Shown: one piece after another, positions 10,601 to 19,136 of the stretch
How the letters are laid out: every line of letters begins with the position of its first letter
Position numbering within the stretch: position 1 is the first letter of the stretch
Assembly (NCBI GenBank): GCA_020342235.1
Contig: CP073216.1
Span: forward strand, 310,001 to 374,000
Length of the DNA stretch: 64,000 bases
Source: Saccharomycopsis phalli
Taxonomy: Eukaryota > Ascomycota > Saccharomycetes > Ascoideales > Saccharomycopsidaceae
Direction of reading: 5' to 3'
Notes under the pieces: model-generated
Databases searched by the model: none
Told to the model about the DNA's origin: nothing
What the model saw: only the letters and a program-made list of their open reading frames with translations
Translations under genes and position numbers: made by a program

Positions 10601-11744
10601 CAATATGCAAGCAAAAGAAGCCGAATTTGCAGACGAGCGAAATTTACATACAGAATCGATAAATAAGTTGAGGGTGAGAATCGATGAACTTGAAGTTAAT
10701 GAAGAAACTTTGGAGACTTTGAATAAGGATCTCGCGAATAAGAATTCAAGTCTAGTCAACTTAATAACCAAATTGTTGGGCGTTGGATTCAACTTCAAAG
10801 CAAAACTATTAGAATTATCGGGCATTTTATTTTCTGATTTGAATTTGTTTTGTAGCTGCTTTGAGTCTATTGGTTTACTCATAACGAAGAACGAAGCAAT
10901 ACCCGATTCAGTATTGGCTAACAACGACATAACTAGACTAGGTGAATCATTTGTCAGTGGAAACCAATGGCTGAAAGAATCTGGAGTCAAAGTTATACGG
11001 GTGCGAGGGTTAAGAGGCAAAGTCAAATCAAAGGACGACTTAACTTTGACAAAGCCAGTAACACCGTTGATCAGCGAGGTAGAAAACACTATAAACTGGA
11101 TTTGTGATGTTAATGACGAACCACATTTGACGGGAGTGACCGAATCAGACGATAAAAGTAACAGTTCTCAGATAAGTTCTTCGTTAGTGGATATAGAACG
11201 AATTGAGTGTGATGGGCAAAAGTTTGTTGAGTTGTTTAACAACAGTGACCAGTTTGAAAAAAAATACCAAGACTTCCTTTCAGCAGTGGTCATAAACAAA
11301 GATCTAATATTTGCGTCTGTTTCGAAACGATTTGGAGATATAGAGCACTTGGCCAAGAAACTACAAAAGGAAAGTAAAACCCATAAAGAGCAGATTAGCA
11401 AATTGCAGCATGAGGCGAGAACCAAGATTGCGGTGAAGAATTTTAAAGTTGATGATTTGGTGCTATTTTTACCTACAAGAGATGGCAATGTTACCGACTC
11501 TGAAAGCGGAGCATTAACTAATCAGCCTTGGGCCGCCTTCAATATTGGGTCACCGCACTATTTTTTAAAAGAGTCCGACAGGTTATCTTTATCCAACCGA
11601 GACTGGATTGTGTCGCGGGTGGTATCTGTTGTAGAGAAGAAGATCACTTCTAGCAATTTCAACAGCCCGGAAAGTAATCCATTTTTGTTGAGCGAGGGAG
11701 TATCTTGGTTTCTTATTGATGCTAAAGAAGAGCAGTTGGAATAA
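7666..11744 (+). CDS. ATG11: Autophagy scaffold Atg11 (spliced)
   Basis: Exons are 7666-7748 and 7793-11744 (1344 residues). The first exon adds a ubiquitin-like start (LKVYNSHSGKVLSSDPYMF) that continues into LQEFKEWVSEQFDIP and LLLVTPQG, the N-terminal fold of Atg11. The centre is long coiled coil, strongest at about residues 690-1060 after a basic Ser-rich linker (near 590-680). The end (from about 1245: PWAAFNIGSPHYFL through GVSWFLIDA) is the claw domain. Atg11 links cargo receptors to the Atg1 kinase in selective autophagy such as Cvt, pexophagy and mitophagy. Homology supports the intron, since no ATG opens the second exon. Confidence 0.93.
7749..7792 (+). other. ATG11 intron, 44 nt
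   Basis: The donor is GTAAGT, the branch region TTCTAAC, and the acceptor ACAG lies 8 nt after the branch A. Splicing joins AG|T to code Ser and restores the conserved N-terminus. Confidence 0.9.
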
Positions 11745-11821
11745 TATACATCTGTACAAATATGCACGTGTAGTGTGACGGACAATCATTTTAACAAACT
11801 ATCGACGGCACAAGCGTATCA

Positions 11822-12378
11822 ATGGTAGACATTGACTACAAAAAATTAGAATTAGAAAATACCAATGATTTCAACACTATAGTTCGGTTGGTTGACGCGT
11901 ACTTTTCGGAGCCTTATTCTCTCTATGTGTACCGGTATTTCCTTACCAGCTGGCCAGATTTATGCATAACAGTGAGTATGGCGTTGTTGATAAGCAAAGA
12001 CAAAGGACTAATTGATAGGGAAAAATAGGAGATCAGGTTGTTGCAGCAGTGATAGGCAAGTTGGAGGTTCACAAGAAAGTGCGGATGCGTGGCTACATAG
12101 GCATGCTAGTAGTTGATACCGAGTTTCGGGGCCATGGAATAGCAAAGAAGTTGGTTCAATTAATAGTAGAGGAGATGGTAGAGAAAGGGGCAGACGAGAT
12201 ATTGCTTGAGACCGAGGTTCACAATGAAGCGGCTGTAAATTTGTATGAAAGTTTTGGGTTTTTAAAGACCAATAAGCTTCATCACTATTACCTCAATCAG
12301 ACAAGTGCGTATCAGCTTATTCTTCCAATTACAGACAAAAGTACTACCAGATGGGAATTCTTACCACCAATAGAATAA
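11822..12378 (+). CDS. MAK3: NatC N-terminal acetyltransferase catalytic subunit (spliced)
   Basis: Exons are 11822-11971 and 12019-12378 (169 residues). The protein matches Mak3/Naa30, which acetylates N-terminal Met before hydrophobic residues. Seen are SEPYSLYVYRYFL, RGYIGMLVV, the acetyl-CoA motif RGHGIAKKL, LLETEVHNEAAVNLYESFGF and RYYLN-like HHYYLN. The chosen splice gives LCITGKIGDQVVAAVIGKLEVHKK-type spacing that aligns without a gap to human Naa30. Other acceptors at 12028 or 12036 are weaker. It lies 77 bp after ATG11 on the same strand and converges on POL30. Confidence 0.92.
11972..12018 (+). other. MAK3 intron, 47 nt
   Basis: The donor is GTGAGT, the branch GACTAAT, and the acceptor GATAG is the first AG after the branch. 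The phase is 0. Retention would end the protein after about 68 codons. Confidence 0.85.
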
Positions 12379-12404
12379 TTGAATATACATATTTACTATA
12401 CCGC

Positions 12405-13181
12405 TTATTCCTCCTCATCAAACTTAGGAGCCAAATAGAAACGCAAGTAACCAGAAGGCAATTTATACTCAAACAATGCAGGGCTCTTGTCAGATAACTT
12501 TACCGTGACTGTGCTGGACAAAGCGGTCGCTTTTATAATGTCGGAAATAAATCTCAAGCCAAAAGTCAAGTCCACTGGCTGCTTCAAATCCACTCTGACA
12601 GAGTTGTCTGGGTTCTCCAAATCTGTGTGAGGTTTGATGATGATGCTACCACTACCAGAGTCGCCCTTGGCAGCAAATTTGACAGAGTCTTTAGTTACTA
12701 ATATTTGTAAGGACTCGGATAATGTGCTCAAGTCTCTGCAGGTTTTCTGGAATTCCGCAGCCGGTAAGGTGATCACAGAGTCAAAATCCATATCGTCAAT
12801 CTTTAAAAATTCAGAGTCGATGTCCATCAATTTCAACGAATACTCAGAGGTTCTATCCTTAGTTTTGTCTTCGAAGATCAAAGCCACGCTGTCTGGTGAG
12901 TCTTCAGCAATGAGCGTCAAGTAGTCTTCATTTGCGCCACAACGTATTATTTTACCAAATGATTTAAGGTCAATTCCCAAAGTAAGCTCTCTGTCGCATC
13001 GATATTCCGAGAAAGAGTCGGAGCCAATCAACAATGATACAAGCAACACACGCGAATCATCCACCGCCTGGACAGTTATTCCTTTTGAATCACAGTTAAA
13101 ATTACATAACTGGACACAATCTTTAATAGAATCCACAATTTTCTTCAACAAAGAAGCTTCGTCAAACTTTCCTTCTAGCAT
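12405..13181 (-). CDS. POL30: PCNA, DNA sliding clamp
   Basis: The 258-residue protein has exactly the PCNA length. Conserved parts include MLEGKF, GITVQAVDDSRV, EYRCDRELTLGIDLKS, the interdomain run SLKLMDIDSEFLKI, QPVDLTFG, and the C-terminal LAPKFDEEE. The homotrimer encircles DNA and tethers polymerases and repair factors. The open frame extends further upstream, but the family start is the ATG at 13181. I found no CTG codon in it. Two ACGCGT boxes lie 78-91 bp upstream, and Rfc5 of its loader is encoded 8 kb away. Confidence 0.98.
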   Translation of the reverse strand: MLEGKFDEASLLKKIVDSIKDCVQLCNFNCDSKGITVQAVDDSRVLLVSLLIGSDSFSEYRCDRELTLGIDLKSFGKIIRCGANEDYLTLIAEDSPDSVALIFEDKTKDRTSEYSLKLMDIDSEFLKIDDMDFDSVITLPAAEFQKTCRDLSTLSESLQILVTKDSVKFAAKGDSGSGSIIIKPHTDLENPDNSVRVDLKQPVDLTFGLRFISDIIKATALSSTVTVKLSDKSPALFEYKLPSGYLRFYLAPKFDEEE

Positions 13182-13258
13182 GGTAAATATTAATGTATGT
13201 AAGTAAGTATATATCCAAGGAGAAAACTTCGCTGGAAAAGGTCTTAAATAATTCACCG

Positions 13259-13272
13259 ACGCGTTTACGCGT
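13259..13272. promoter_or_regulatory. Two MCB (ACGCGT) boxes in the POL30 promoter
   Basis: ACGCGT occurs at 13259-13264 and 13267-13272, only 2 bp apart, between divergent POL30 and the SRPBCC gene. Paired MCBs are the standard MBF target in POL30 and other G1/S genes. They could act in both directions. Confidence 0.8.
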
Positions 13273-13375
13273 AGCATAAGCTTACCCGCCTATGTAGATC
13301 ATCAGACAAGTAACCAGGGGGTGGAGGGAGGTACTTGACGGAACTCGACGGAACTTAGTAACCCAATTTACACCA

Positions 13376-13834
13376 ATGGCGGCCATTTCTACTAGCACTG
13401 TTATCAACAAGCCTGTTGATGAAGTTAAAAAGGTATTTTTTGATTTTGAAAACTATCCTAAGTGGTCAAGATTCATTCTCAAAATTGAGAATACCTCTAG
13501 TGAATCTGCCAAAGCTTCGGAAGCGGATGTCTTAGAGGTTACATTGCAACCTGACTCCAACAAGTCACCAATGACGTTCAAACCTACTGTTGTGAAAAAT
13601 GACGGATCCGTTTTCAGCTGGATAGGAACTATTGCATCTACATATATTTTTTCGGGAACTCACAAGTTTGAGTTTTTGCCGCTTGAGAATGGTACCAAGA
13701 CTCAATTCAAACAGTCTGAAGAGTTCAGTGGATTGCTTTCTGGCCCATTGTTGTACTTTATGAGGCAAAGTACCGAGGCTGGCTTTAATAACTTCAACAA
13801 GTCTCTTAAGATATTTGTTGAAGAGAAAGAGTAA
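13376..13834 (+). CDS. SRPBCC (START/Bet v1-like) small protein
   Basis: The 152-residue protein begins with a strand followed by INKPVDEVKKVFFDFENYPKWSRFI, the opening signature of the SRPBCC/polyketide-cyclase superfamily. Alternating strands and a closing amphipathic helix (STEAGFNNFNKSLKIFVEE) complete the predicted helix-grip fold that binds hydrophobic ligands. No signal peptide or membrane segment is visible, so it is probably cytosolic. Ligand and role are unknown. It is divergent from POL30 with 194 bp between ATGs. Confidence 0.8.
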   Translation: MAAISTSTVINKPVDEVKKVFFDFENYPKWSRFILKIENTSSESAKASEADVLEVTLQPDSNKSPMTFKPTVVKNDGSVFSWIGTIASTYIFSGTHKFEFLPLENGTKTQFKQSEEFSGLLSGPLLYFMRQSTEAGFNNFNKSLKIFVEEKE

Positions 13835-14127
13835 CTGGCTGCATCAAGAATATTAGGAGCATGACTTGGCCAAGCATTGGACAATGAATGCATAATTATA
13901 TATAGTGGGAATTTAGTATTTTAACTATGCTGTAAGTACCATCAGATAATAGTGATAGAAGTCCCTTCCATATAAATATTTAAGGATGCCTAACGAAAGA
14001 GTTGAATGTCGTTATAATTTACAAAACTTGCTGAAATGAATTGATGCTAGCGTGATGCATTTCACTGTATCTCAATGCAAACATGTCAACCATTCTCATT
14101 TTCCTACTCTAGAAACCCTCACACAGA

Positions 14128-15159
14128 ATGAGTATAGTGACAGATCATCAGACGTTACAAACAATAAAGTAAGTGGACTCGTATTCTTTATATTCAATAC
14201 TAACCAAGAGGTCTTTGAAAGCTGTGCTTGAAAAGAGATCGGACGAGCCATTGGACCAGGAAAAGTTCATCGATGGTGAGACGACAAACCGAGGTAACAA
14301 ATTAAAAGTGGGGGCGGACGAAGTACACCGAGATCAATTAAATGGGCATAATGCCTTGCCAAAGTGGAAAAGAGTGAATATTGAAGGATCTGAATTTGAG
14401 TATGTCCAGCGCAAGAAGAAGAAGACATCTGACCAAGTGACAGGAGATAACGACGAGAATGACGACGAGGCAGAGGCAGACCCTTATTGTGGATTAGATA
14501 TTGTGAAGTTATTAGAGCCAATAACGCGTCCGTCAGAAGTGGTGACCCATCCTGCGATTTCCAAAATATTTCATGATGAATCTTTACGACGTTTGGCTGA
14601 GCAAGCAATAGAAGTGATAGAGTACGAACAGGGAAACTATATGCCACTTCTTAGTTTAATGGAGTTATTTCTTGGAGAGGACCCCAAATACTTAAAGCCA
14701 GAAAATATGAAATTGCCAGACTACGATCACGCGTTAGTAGAAGCAGAAGAAGCAAAACATTCCAATGACATAGTAATGGAAACTATCAATGGAACTGGGG
14801 TTACAAATAATGTGAAGCAGGAGGATTACTTGAACACGTTGCAAAACCATGAAAATAAACGGATCACTCGCAACGTTGATTCAGCGTATCAGGAAGTGGA
14901 CCCATTTTTTGCCTTGCCTCAGTATCAGATTGACAGAGATAATGGCATTGATCCACAAATCGCTAATGATATACGACAGTATACACAGATAACCCTACAA
15001 AGAAACCAAGAATATGTGAGATCACTACAGAAGATACGTTCGGGGCTTATTCGTGCAGAGAGATTAAAGGATCAAGTATACAAATGGTGCAGAGAAATGA
15101 ATGGTGATTACGATGGTGATGTGCAGGGTTCTAGTTCAACAGACAAGAAAAGCAAATGA
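14128..15159 (+). CDS. RXT2: Rxt2, Rpd3L histone deacetylase complex subunit (spliced)
   Basis: Exons are 14128-14168 and 14211-15159 (329 residues). The second exon has no early ATG of its own. Splicing gives MSIVTDHQTLQTIKSLKAVLEKR. The Rxt2 N-terminal domain is seen around residues 75-190, including EADPYCGLDIVKLLEPI, THPAISKIF and YMPLLSLMELFLGEDP. The C-terminal half holds a predicted helical pair ending in WCREMN. Rxt2 belongs to the large Rpd3 complex (Rpd3L), which represses promoters by deacetylation. It converges on the TTL gene (48-bp gap). Confidence 0.87.
14169..14210 (+). other. RXT2 intron, 42 nt
   Basis: The donor is GTAAGT and the perfect branch TACTAAC is at 14198-14204. 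The acceptor AG at 14209-14210 keeps frame; using the earlier AG at 14207-14208 leads to a quick stop. Confidence 0.88.
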
Positions 15160-15207
15160 ACAGTTTATTAATTTATAGATAAATAAATACCCTCAGTTGA
15201 GTTTATA

Positions 15208-16416
15208 CTATTCCTCACCACTTAATCTTTTGTCTAGTACCTTTATTAAGTTGGTAGCCTTGTGCGGCTCACCGACGCCGTAGAACGGCACGACGATCTG
15301 AGCAACCGTATCATCTACCAATTCATTTACGAGTGATTTCAAGTTTTGGCCAGTCTGCTTAAAGTCAGGATAAGCGTTAACCTCCAATAAACTAATGCTT
15401 CCATTTGCATCAATCAAAAAATCAAGACCGTAGAACTCAAAAGCATTCTCGAGTGGCTGGAAATTGAACCGATCGACACTTACAGCCGCCTTAAAAAGAT
15501 CCGAGACTATATCACAAATACCGTCGACTATTTTCTGCTTCATTTCGGGGTCTACGCCTTCCAACTCTTGTAGTTCCACCACACTGTTATTTTCCTCAGC
15601 ATTCAGTCCCTGAATGCATGTATTAGTGAGGTGCTCATTCATATTTAAGGACGAAAATTGAGCTTCTAGATTTGAAATAGTGTCCTTGTTGTATTCTATC
15701 GCGGCAAATAGACATAACATACGCTTGTAAACATATACTTCAAGAGCTCCTGAAGCTACCACGTAGGTTCGAATATGAAACTTACGATTACCGTAAGCTG
15801 GTAACAACAATGGGTTAGACAAATACTCCTGAACAACAAAGTGTCTTAGCTGTGAAGTTATAATACCTGTAGACTCTTCGTCCTCTTCTTCGTCCTCATC
15901 CTCCTCAAAAGAATCAAATATTTCTTGGAGCTGGCCAAGGGTCTTAAACACCCTAATACCCTGACCTTTATCGCTCATACTAGGCTTTAGAATCCAATTT
16001 TTCTCATTCTTTTCAATTTCGTCTCTCAATTCATAACACTCGTCAAGGGCATCATCAAGAAACTCGGCATAGTCTACTTCAATCTGGTAGGATTCGGGAA
16101 AAGCAGACACCAACACAGACCCTGGGTTCTTCACAACGTAAGCATGAATCGTATGAGCCAAGTAATGCTTTCTAATTAAACTTTTTCGGTAAATATAAGA
16201 GCAGATCAAGTAATTATGATCCACCATCGCCTTGTCAAAGTTTAACTCTTCATAGTTGTCATAGTGAAAGATCTTCTCTGTTGGTTTCTTGTCGGATATC
16301 AATAAAACATCACTTGAAATTTGAATACCAGGGATATGCTTCTTTAGCGATTCGGTTAAGGCATTATATAAATACTCTGATTTGTCAACCGAAATAACCG
16401 CCCTAATATTCTCCAT
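15208..16416 (-). CDS. Tubulin-tyrosine-ligase domain protein (Pby1-like)
   Basis: The 402-residue protein carries a TTL-family ATP-grasp domain: WILKPSMSDKGQGI, a Glu/Asp-rich insert (DEDEEEDEES), FVVQEYLSNPLLL, KFHIRTYVV, YVYKRMLCLFAA, and FEFYGLDFLID...SLLEVNAYPDF with metal-binding residues. The best S. cerevisiae relative is Pby1, but that protein (as I recall) is about 750 residues with an N-terminal SurE-like phosphatase domain. Here only the TTL part is present. The start is the ATG at 16416. Its ATG is 67 bp from that of divergent CCZ1. Confidence 0.85.
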   Translation of the reverse strand: MENIRAVISVDKSEYLYNALTESLKKHIPGIQISSDVLLISDKKPTEKIFHYDNYEELNFDKAMVDHNYLICSYIYRKSLIRKHYLAHTIHAYVVKNPGSVLVSAFPESYQIEVDYAEFLDDALDECYELRDEIEKNEKNWILKPSMSDKGQGIRVFKTLGQLQEIFDSFEEDEDEEEDEESTGIITSQLRHFVVQEYLSNPLLLPAYGNRKFHIRTYVVASGALEVYVYKRMLCLFAAIEYNKDTISNLEAQFSSLNMNEHLTNTCIQGLNAEENNSVVELQELEGVDPEMKQKIVDGICDIVSDLFKAAVSVDRFNFQPLENAFEFYGLDFLIDANGSISLLEVNAYPDFKQTGQNLKSLVNELVDDTVAQIVVPFYGVGEPHKATNLIKVLDKRLSGEE

Positions 16417-16483
16417 TTCGTATGCCTCCACTCAAAGTATTTTTCCTGGGTGCCACATTTTTTTGGTTTCACTAACATTGAGG

Positions 16484-18586
16484 ATGACAGAGATTTTGAA
16501 CCCAATAATTCAGATAAAGAGAAAATTCGAAAACATAGAGCATGTGGTTCCAGCTAATATATCATACTTCACGATATTCAATCCAAAAATGAGCGAGAAT
16601 GACTCTGAAGAGGGGTTGATGGAGCAGATATTATGGTACTTCAATGCAGACGAGTCGAAAAGGATAGATAATAACACAATACTAAGGCAGATCGGGCTCA
16701 TACAGGGTGTTAATAATTTTGCCGGTGACTTTTCAGGTGGCGAGTTTATTAACCACATTGATACTGATCAGACAAGAACAATAATACAGGTTGTGGAGAA
16801 AGACTATTATATTGTTGCCTGTTTAAACTTGACCAAGTTTATTGACTGCGAAAATGCCACTGAGCCAGATTCCAAAACCGAAAATGTGGAATATAGTACT
16901 GTTCATATGGCACCCAGCAGTTTTCTCTGTCAAGATTTGAAGGATGCGTACCGTCTTTTCAAATTGCAAAATGGAACATTTGATGCTAATTATAACTGGT
17001 CAAAAGAAACGGTGAAAGAACTTATTTCAGAATTTTTCAGCGAGTTTTTAAATTCGTGGGATTTGAGTGTTAATACAAAGGGTTACTTGAAGACTCTTGA
17101 ATGTTACAAGCTCTCATCTAAATCGATTAGCTACTCTAGCAGTTCAAATGTAAAAAATATCAATTTGATCGCAGAGAAACTCAGTGAATTTTTTCAGCTG
17201 AACTCCTCAAAATTAATAGACATTGCTATATTCAATCCGCTTAATTTGAAAGCTCTCTGGAAATACGCTGCTGAAGGAACAGAGGCTGCTGACACACAAT
17301 CAAAAACAATCATAGAAGAATATGGGATGGTATTCAAAGGATATGATATTATTAGCAACGAGTCTTTGGTTGATATATTTAATTGGCTTGAGAGAAATAA
17401 CTTTAGGGGTCTTAGTTCCGAAAATCTCCTTGATAGCGGTTTAACTACTACGAAAACTGACAGTGAGGTAATTTCGCAGATCCCAGAAGAAAACATGTAC
17501 TATAATCCATTTAGTACAACCTTCAACACAATTACTAGTCTCTTTGGTACTACAAAATCACAAGAAGAAACTTCACATAGTAGTGAAAATCAAATTGAAA
17601 GCTTGAATGAGCTTTTACGTCAGTTTTCATCTAAACCTGTATCCAAGGGAGAATATCTAATAGGACTACATCCGAAGGATACAGTGCCCAGTACAGTGAA
17701 TACTAATACGTCACCTAACCCTGATTTGATTCTTCACTCTCCTTGGAGCAGAATGGATATTTCCTACAAAACGTTGTATGTTACATTGATGGGCCAGGAC
17801 CAGCTGGAAGCGGAATTAGTAGAATGTTTTGCTGTTGTGTACGAAGTTGGTGGTCTATTATTTGTATTGTTGTTTGAGAAGAGCTTTGAAGAGTTGAGTA
17901 ACATGGCGTTTTATGAACAGTTGGAAGAGAATCTAATTGAATTATATGATTCTATAATTGAATTCTTTCAGAATGAAAGAAGTGCACTACCGACTAACAC
18001 AAAAAGCAAGAGTAAAAAGCAGGAATCAGAGCTAAAAGACTACCTTCTATTAAAAAACTTTTCACTACCATTTGGGCTATCATTCAGTAATGATAATTAC
18101 ACGGACGGTAAAGTAGAGACAGAGAATAGCAAGCTAGAGCGATACAAGGCCTCATTCAGCTATATTATACATATGCCCAAACTCAAATATTATCAATCTT
18201 CGCTTCCAATTATTCCAAATAAGGACTTGAAGCCTGGTGAGCCAGCACTGGATTCTGGATTTCTAGACCCAAGATATACTTTCGACTTGCAAGTGTCTCG
18301 GGTTCAGGCTTTACATCTACATAACCAATTACTTACCCAATTTGACATTCTGCTGATGGATCAGATGTCAGAGCGACTAATCAATACAGATAAGTTCTGG
18401 TGGATTTATTTCTCCCAATTGAGCAAACCAGACAATAACTGCCGAGTGTTTATTTTAAAGAAGTTTAGTAACAGTCGGAAAAATAAAACCACTATTTTTG
18501 CTGATAAAAGTGATGATTTTATTGGAATGTTAGGAGATGAGGTGAAACTATGGTTCACTAAATATTTGAATTCTGGAAAGGTGTAA
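16484..18586 (+). CDS. CCZ1: Ccz1, subunit of the Mon1-Ccz1 Rab7/Ypt7 GEF
   Basis: The 700-residue protein opens with a longin-type domain (ISYFTIFNPK, then EEGLMEQILWYF and IGLIQGVNNFAGDFS), typical of Ccz1. A divergent linker holds NPFSTTFNTITSLFG. A C-terminal domain (residues about 430-700) holds LYVTLMGQDQLEAELVE and VFILKKFSNSRKNKT. With Mon1 it activates Ypt7 on late endosomes and autophagosomes for vacuole fusion. The first ATG after the divergent TTL gene that gives the longin fold is 16484. The length fits S. cerevisiae Ccz1 (704). Confidence 0.88.
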   Translation: MTEILNPIIQIKRKFENIEHVVPANISYFTIFNPKMSENDSEEGLMEQILWYFNADESKRIDNNTILRQIGLIQGVNNFAGDFSGGEFINHIDTDQTRTIIQVVEKDYYIVACLNLTKFIDCENATEPDSKTENVEYSTVHMAPSSFLCQDLKDAYRLFKLQNGTFDANYNWSKETVKELISEFFSEFLNSWDLSVNTKGYLKTLECYKLSSKSISYSSSSNVKNINLIAEKLSEFFQLNSSKLIDIAIFNPLNLKALWKYAAEGTEAADTQSKTIIEEYGMVFKGYDIISNESLVDIFNWLERNNFRGLSSENLLDSGLTTTKTDSEVISQIPEENMYYNPFSTTFNTITSLFGTTKSQEETSHSSENQIESLNELLRQFSSKPVSKGEYLIGLHPKDTVPSTVNTNTSPNPDLILHSPWSRMDISYKTLYVTLMGQDQLEAELVECFAVVYEVGGLLFVLLFEKSFEELSNMAFYEQLEENLIELYDSIIEFFQNERSALPTNTKSKSKKQESELKDYLLLKNFSLPFGLSFSNDNYTDGKVETENSKLERYKASFSYIIHMPKLKYYQSSLPIIPNKDLKPGEPALDSGFLDPRYTFDLQVSRVQALHLHNQLLTQFDILLMDQMSERLINTDKFWWIYFSQLSKPDNNCRVFILKKFSNSRKNKTTIFADKSDDFIGMLGDEVKLWFTKYLNSGKV

Positions 18587-18788
18587 TGTCACTTCCTGCG
18601 CCGATCCACATAATATCGTTACGGGTTTTTGATTAATATAGCCTCAAGAAGGGCTAAACGTTTTGTTGCCTTGGATTCCTAAGTTTTAAATTTGTGCCTT
18701 GACATAACCTAGATAGTTGTTTCACTACTGCAGATCAATATGTTGGGGCAAAAGTTCGTATATTGAACAGGTTAGTCGTATTCTCAAA

Positions 18789-18852
18789 GAAACGTCCCAT
18801 ACACATTAGAAACGTCCCATACACATTAGAAACGTCCCATACACATTAGAAA
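18789..18852. repeat. 20-bp tandem repeat, three identical copies
   Basis: The unit GAAACGTCCCATACACATTA occurs perfectly at 18789-18808, 18809-18828 and 18829-18848, followed by GAAA. Each unit contains CCCATACA, the core of the budding-yeast Rap1 site. It may be a promoter module for the gene starting at 19137, or simple slippage expansion. Confidence 0.95.
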
Positions 18853-19031
18853 ATTTATTAGATTGGATTAGAATGGATATTGGAATATTTTCCTCTTTTT
18901 TTTTAGGTTTTTTTCTAGTCATTGGTATCATGAATTTCATCACTATTTCTTTGGTATAGCCGGAGATTAGGATGATCTCTGACACAATTCCGCATACAAA
19001 CCACAGGCAGATGCAGAAATTTGTTTGGAGA

Positions 19032-19040
19032 TATATAAAG
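19032..19040 (+). promoter_or_regulatory. TATA box of the BEM1-like gene
   Basis: TATATAAAG matches the yeast TATA consensus (TATAWAWR) and lies about 97 bp before the ATG at 19137, a usual spacing. Confidence 0.6.
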
Positions 19041-19136
19041 CGTCACACACCAACAAATAATGCTCTAGCTTATAATTATAGATTTTTTCCCAGAATTGCT
19101 GTGAATACTTTTAGACTTATTTAATCAGACATCACA

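Larger units (their letters stand above)
18587..19136. other. Intergenic region and promoter of the BEM1-like gene
   Basis: The 550 bp hold a 20-bp tandem array (18789-18852), several T runs near 18895-18915, and a TATA-like element at 19032-19040. No ORF or RNA gene is seen. Confidence 0.6.

Noticed and set aside
12019-12036. Later acceptors for MAK3 (12028, 12036)
   Set aside because: They give gaps against Naa30 or need the poorer donor GTATGG; the acceptor at 12018 is nearest the branch and aligns without gaps.
18789-18852. Tandem array considered as CRISPR
   Set aside because: Copies abut without spacers and the organism is a yeast.
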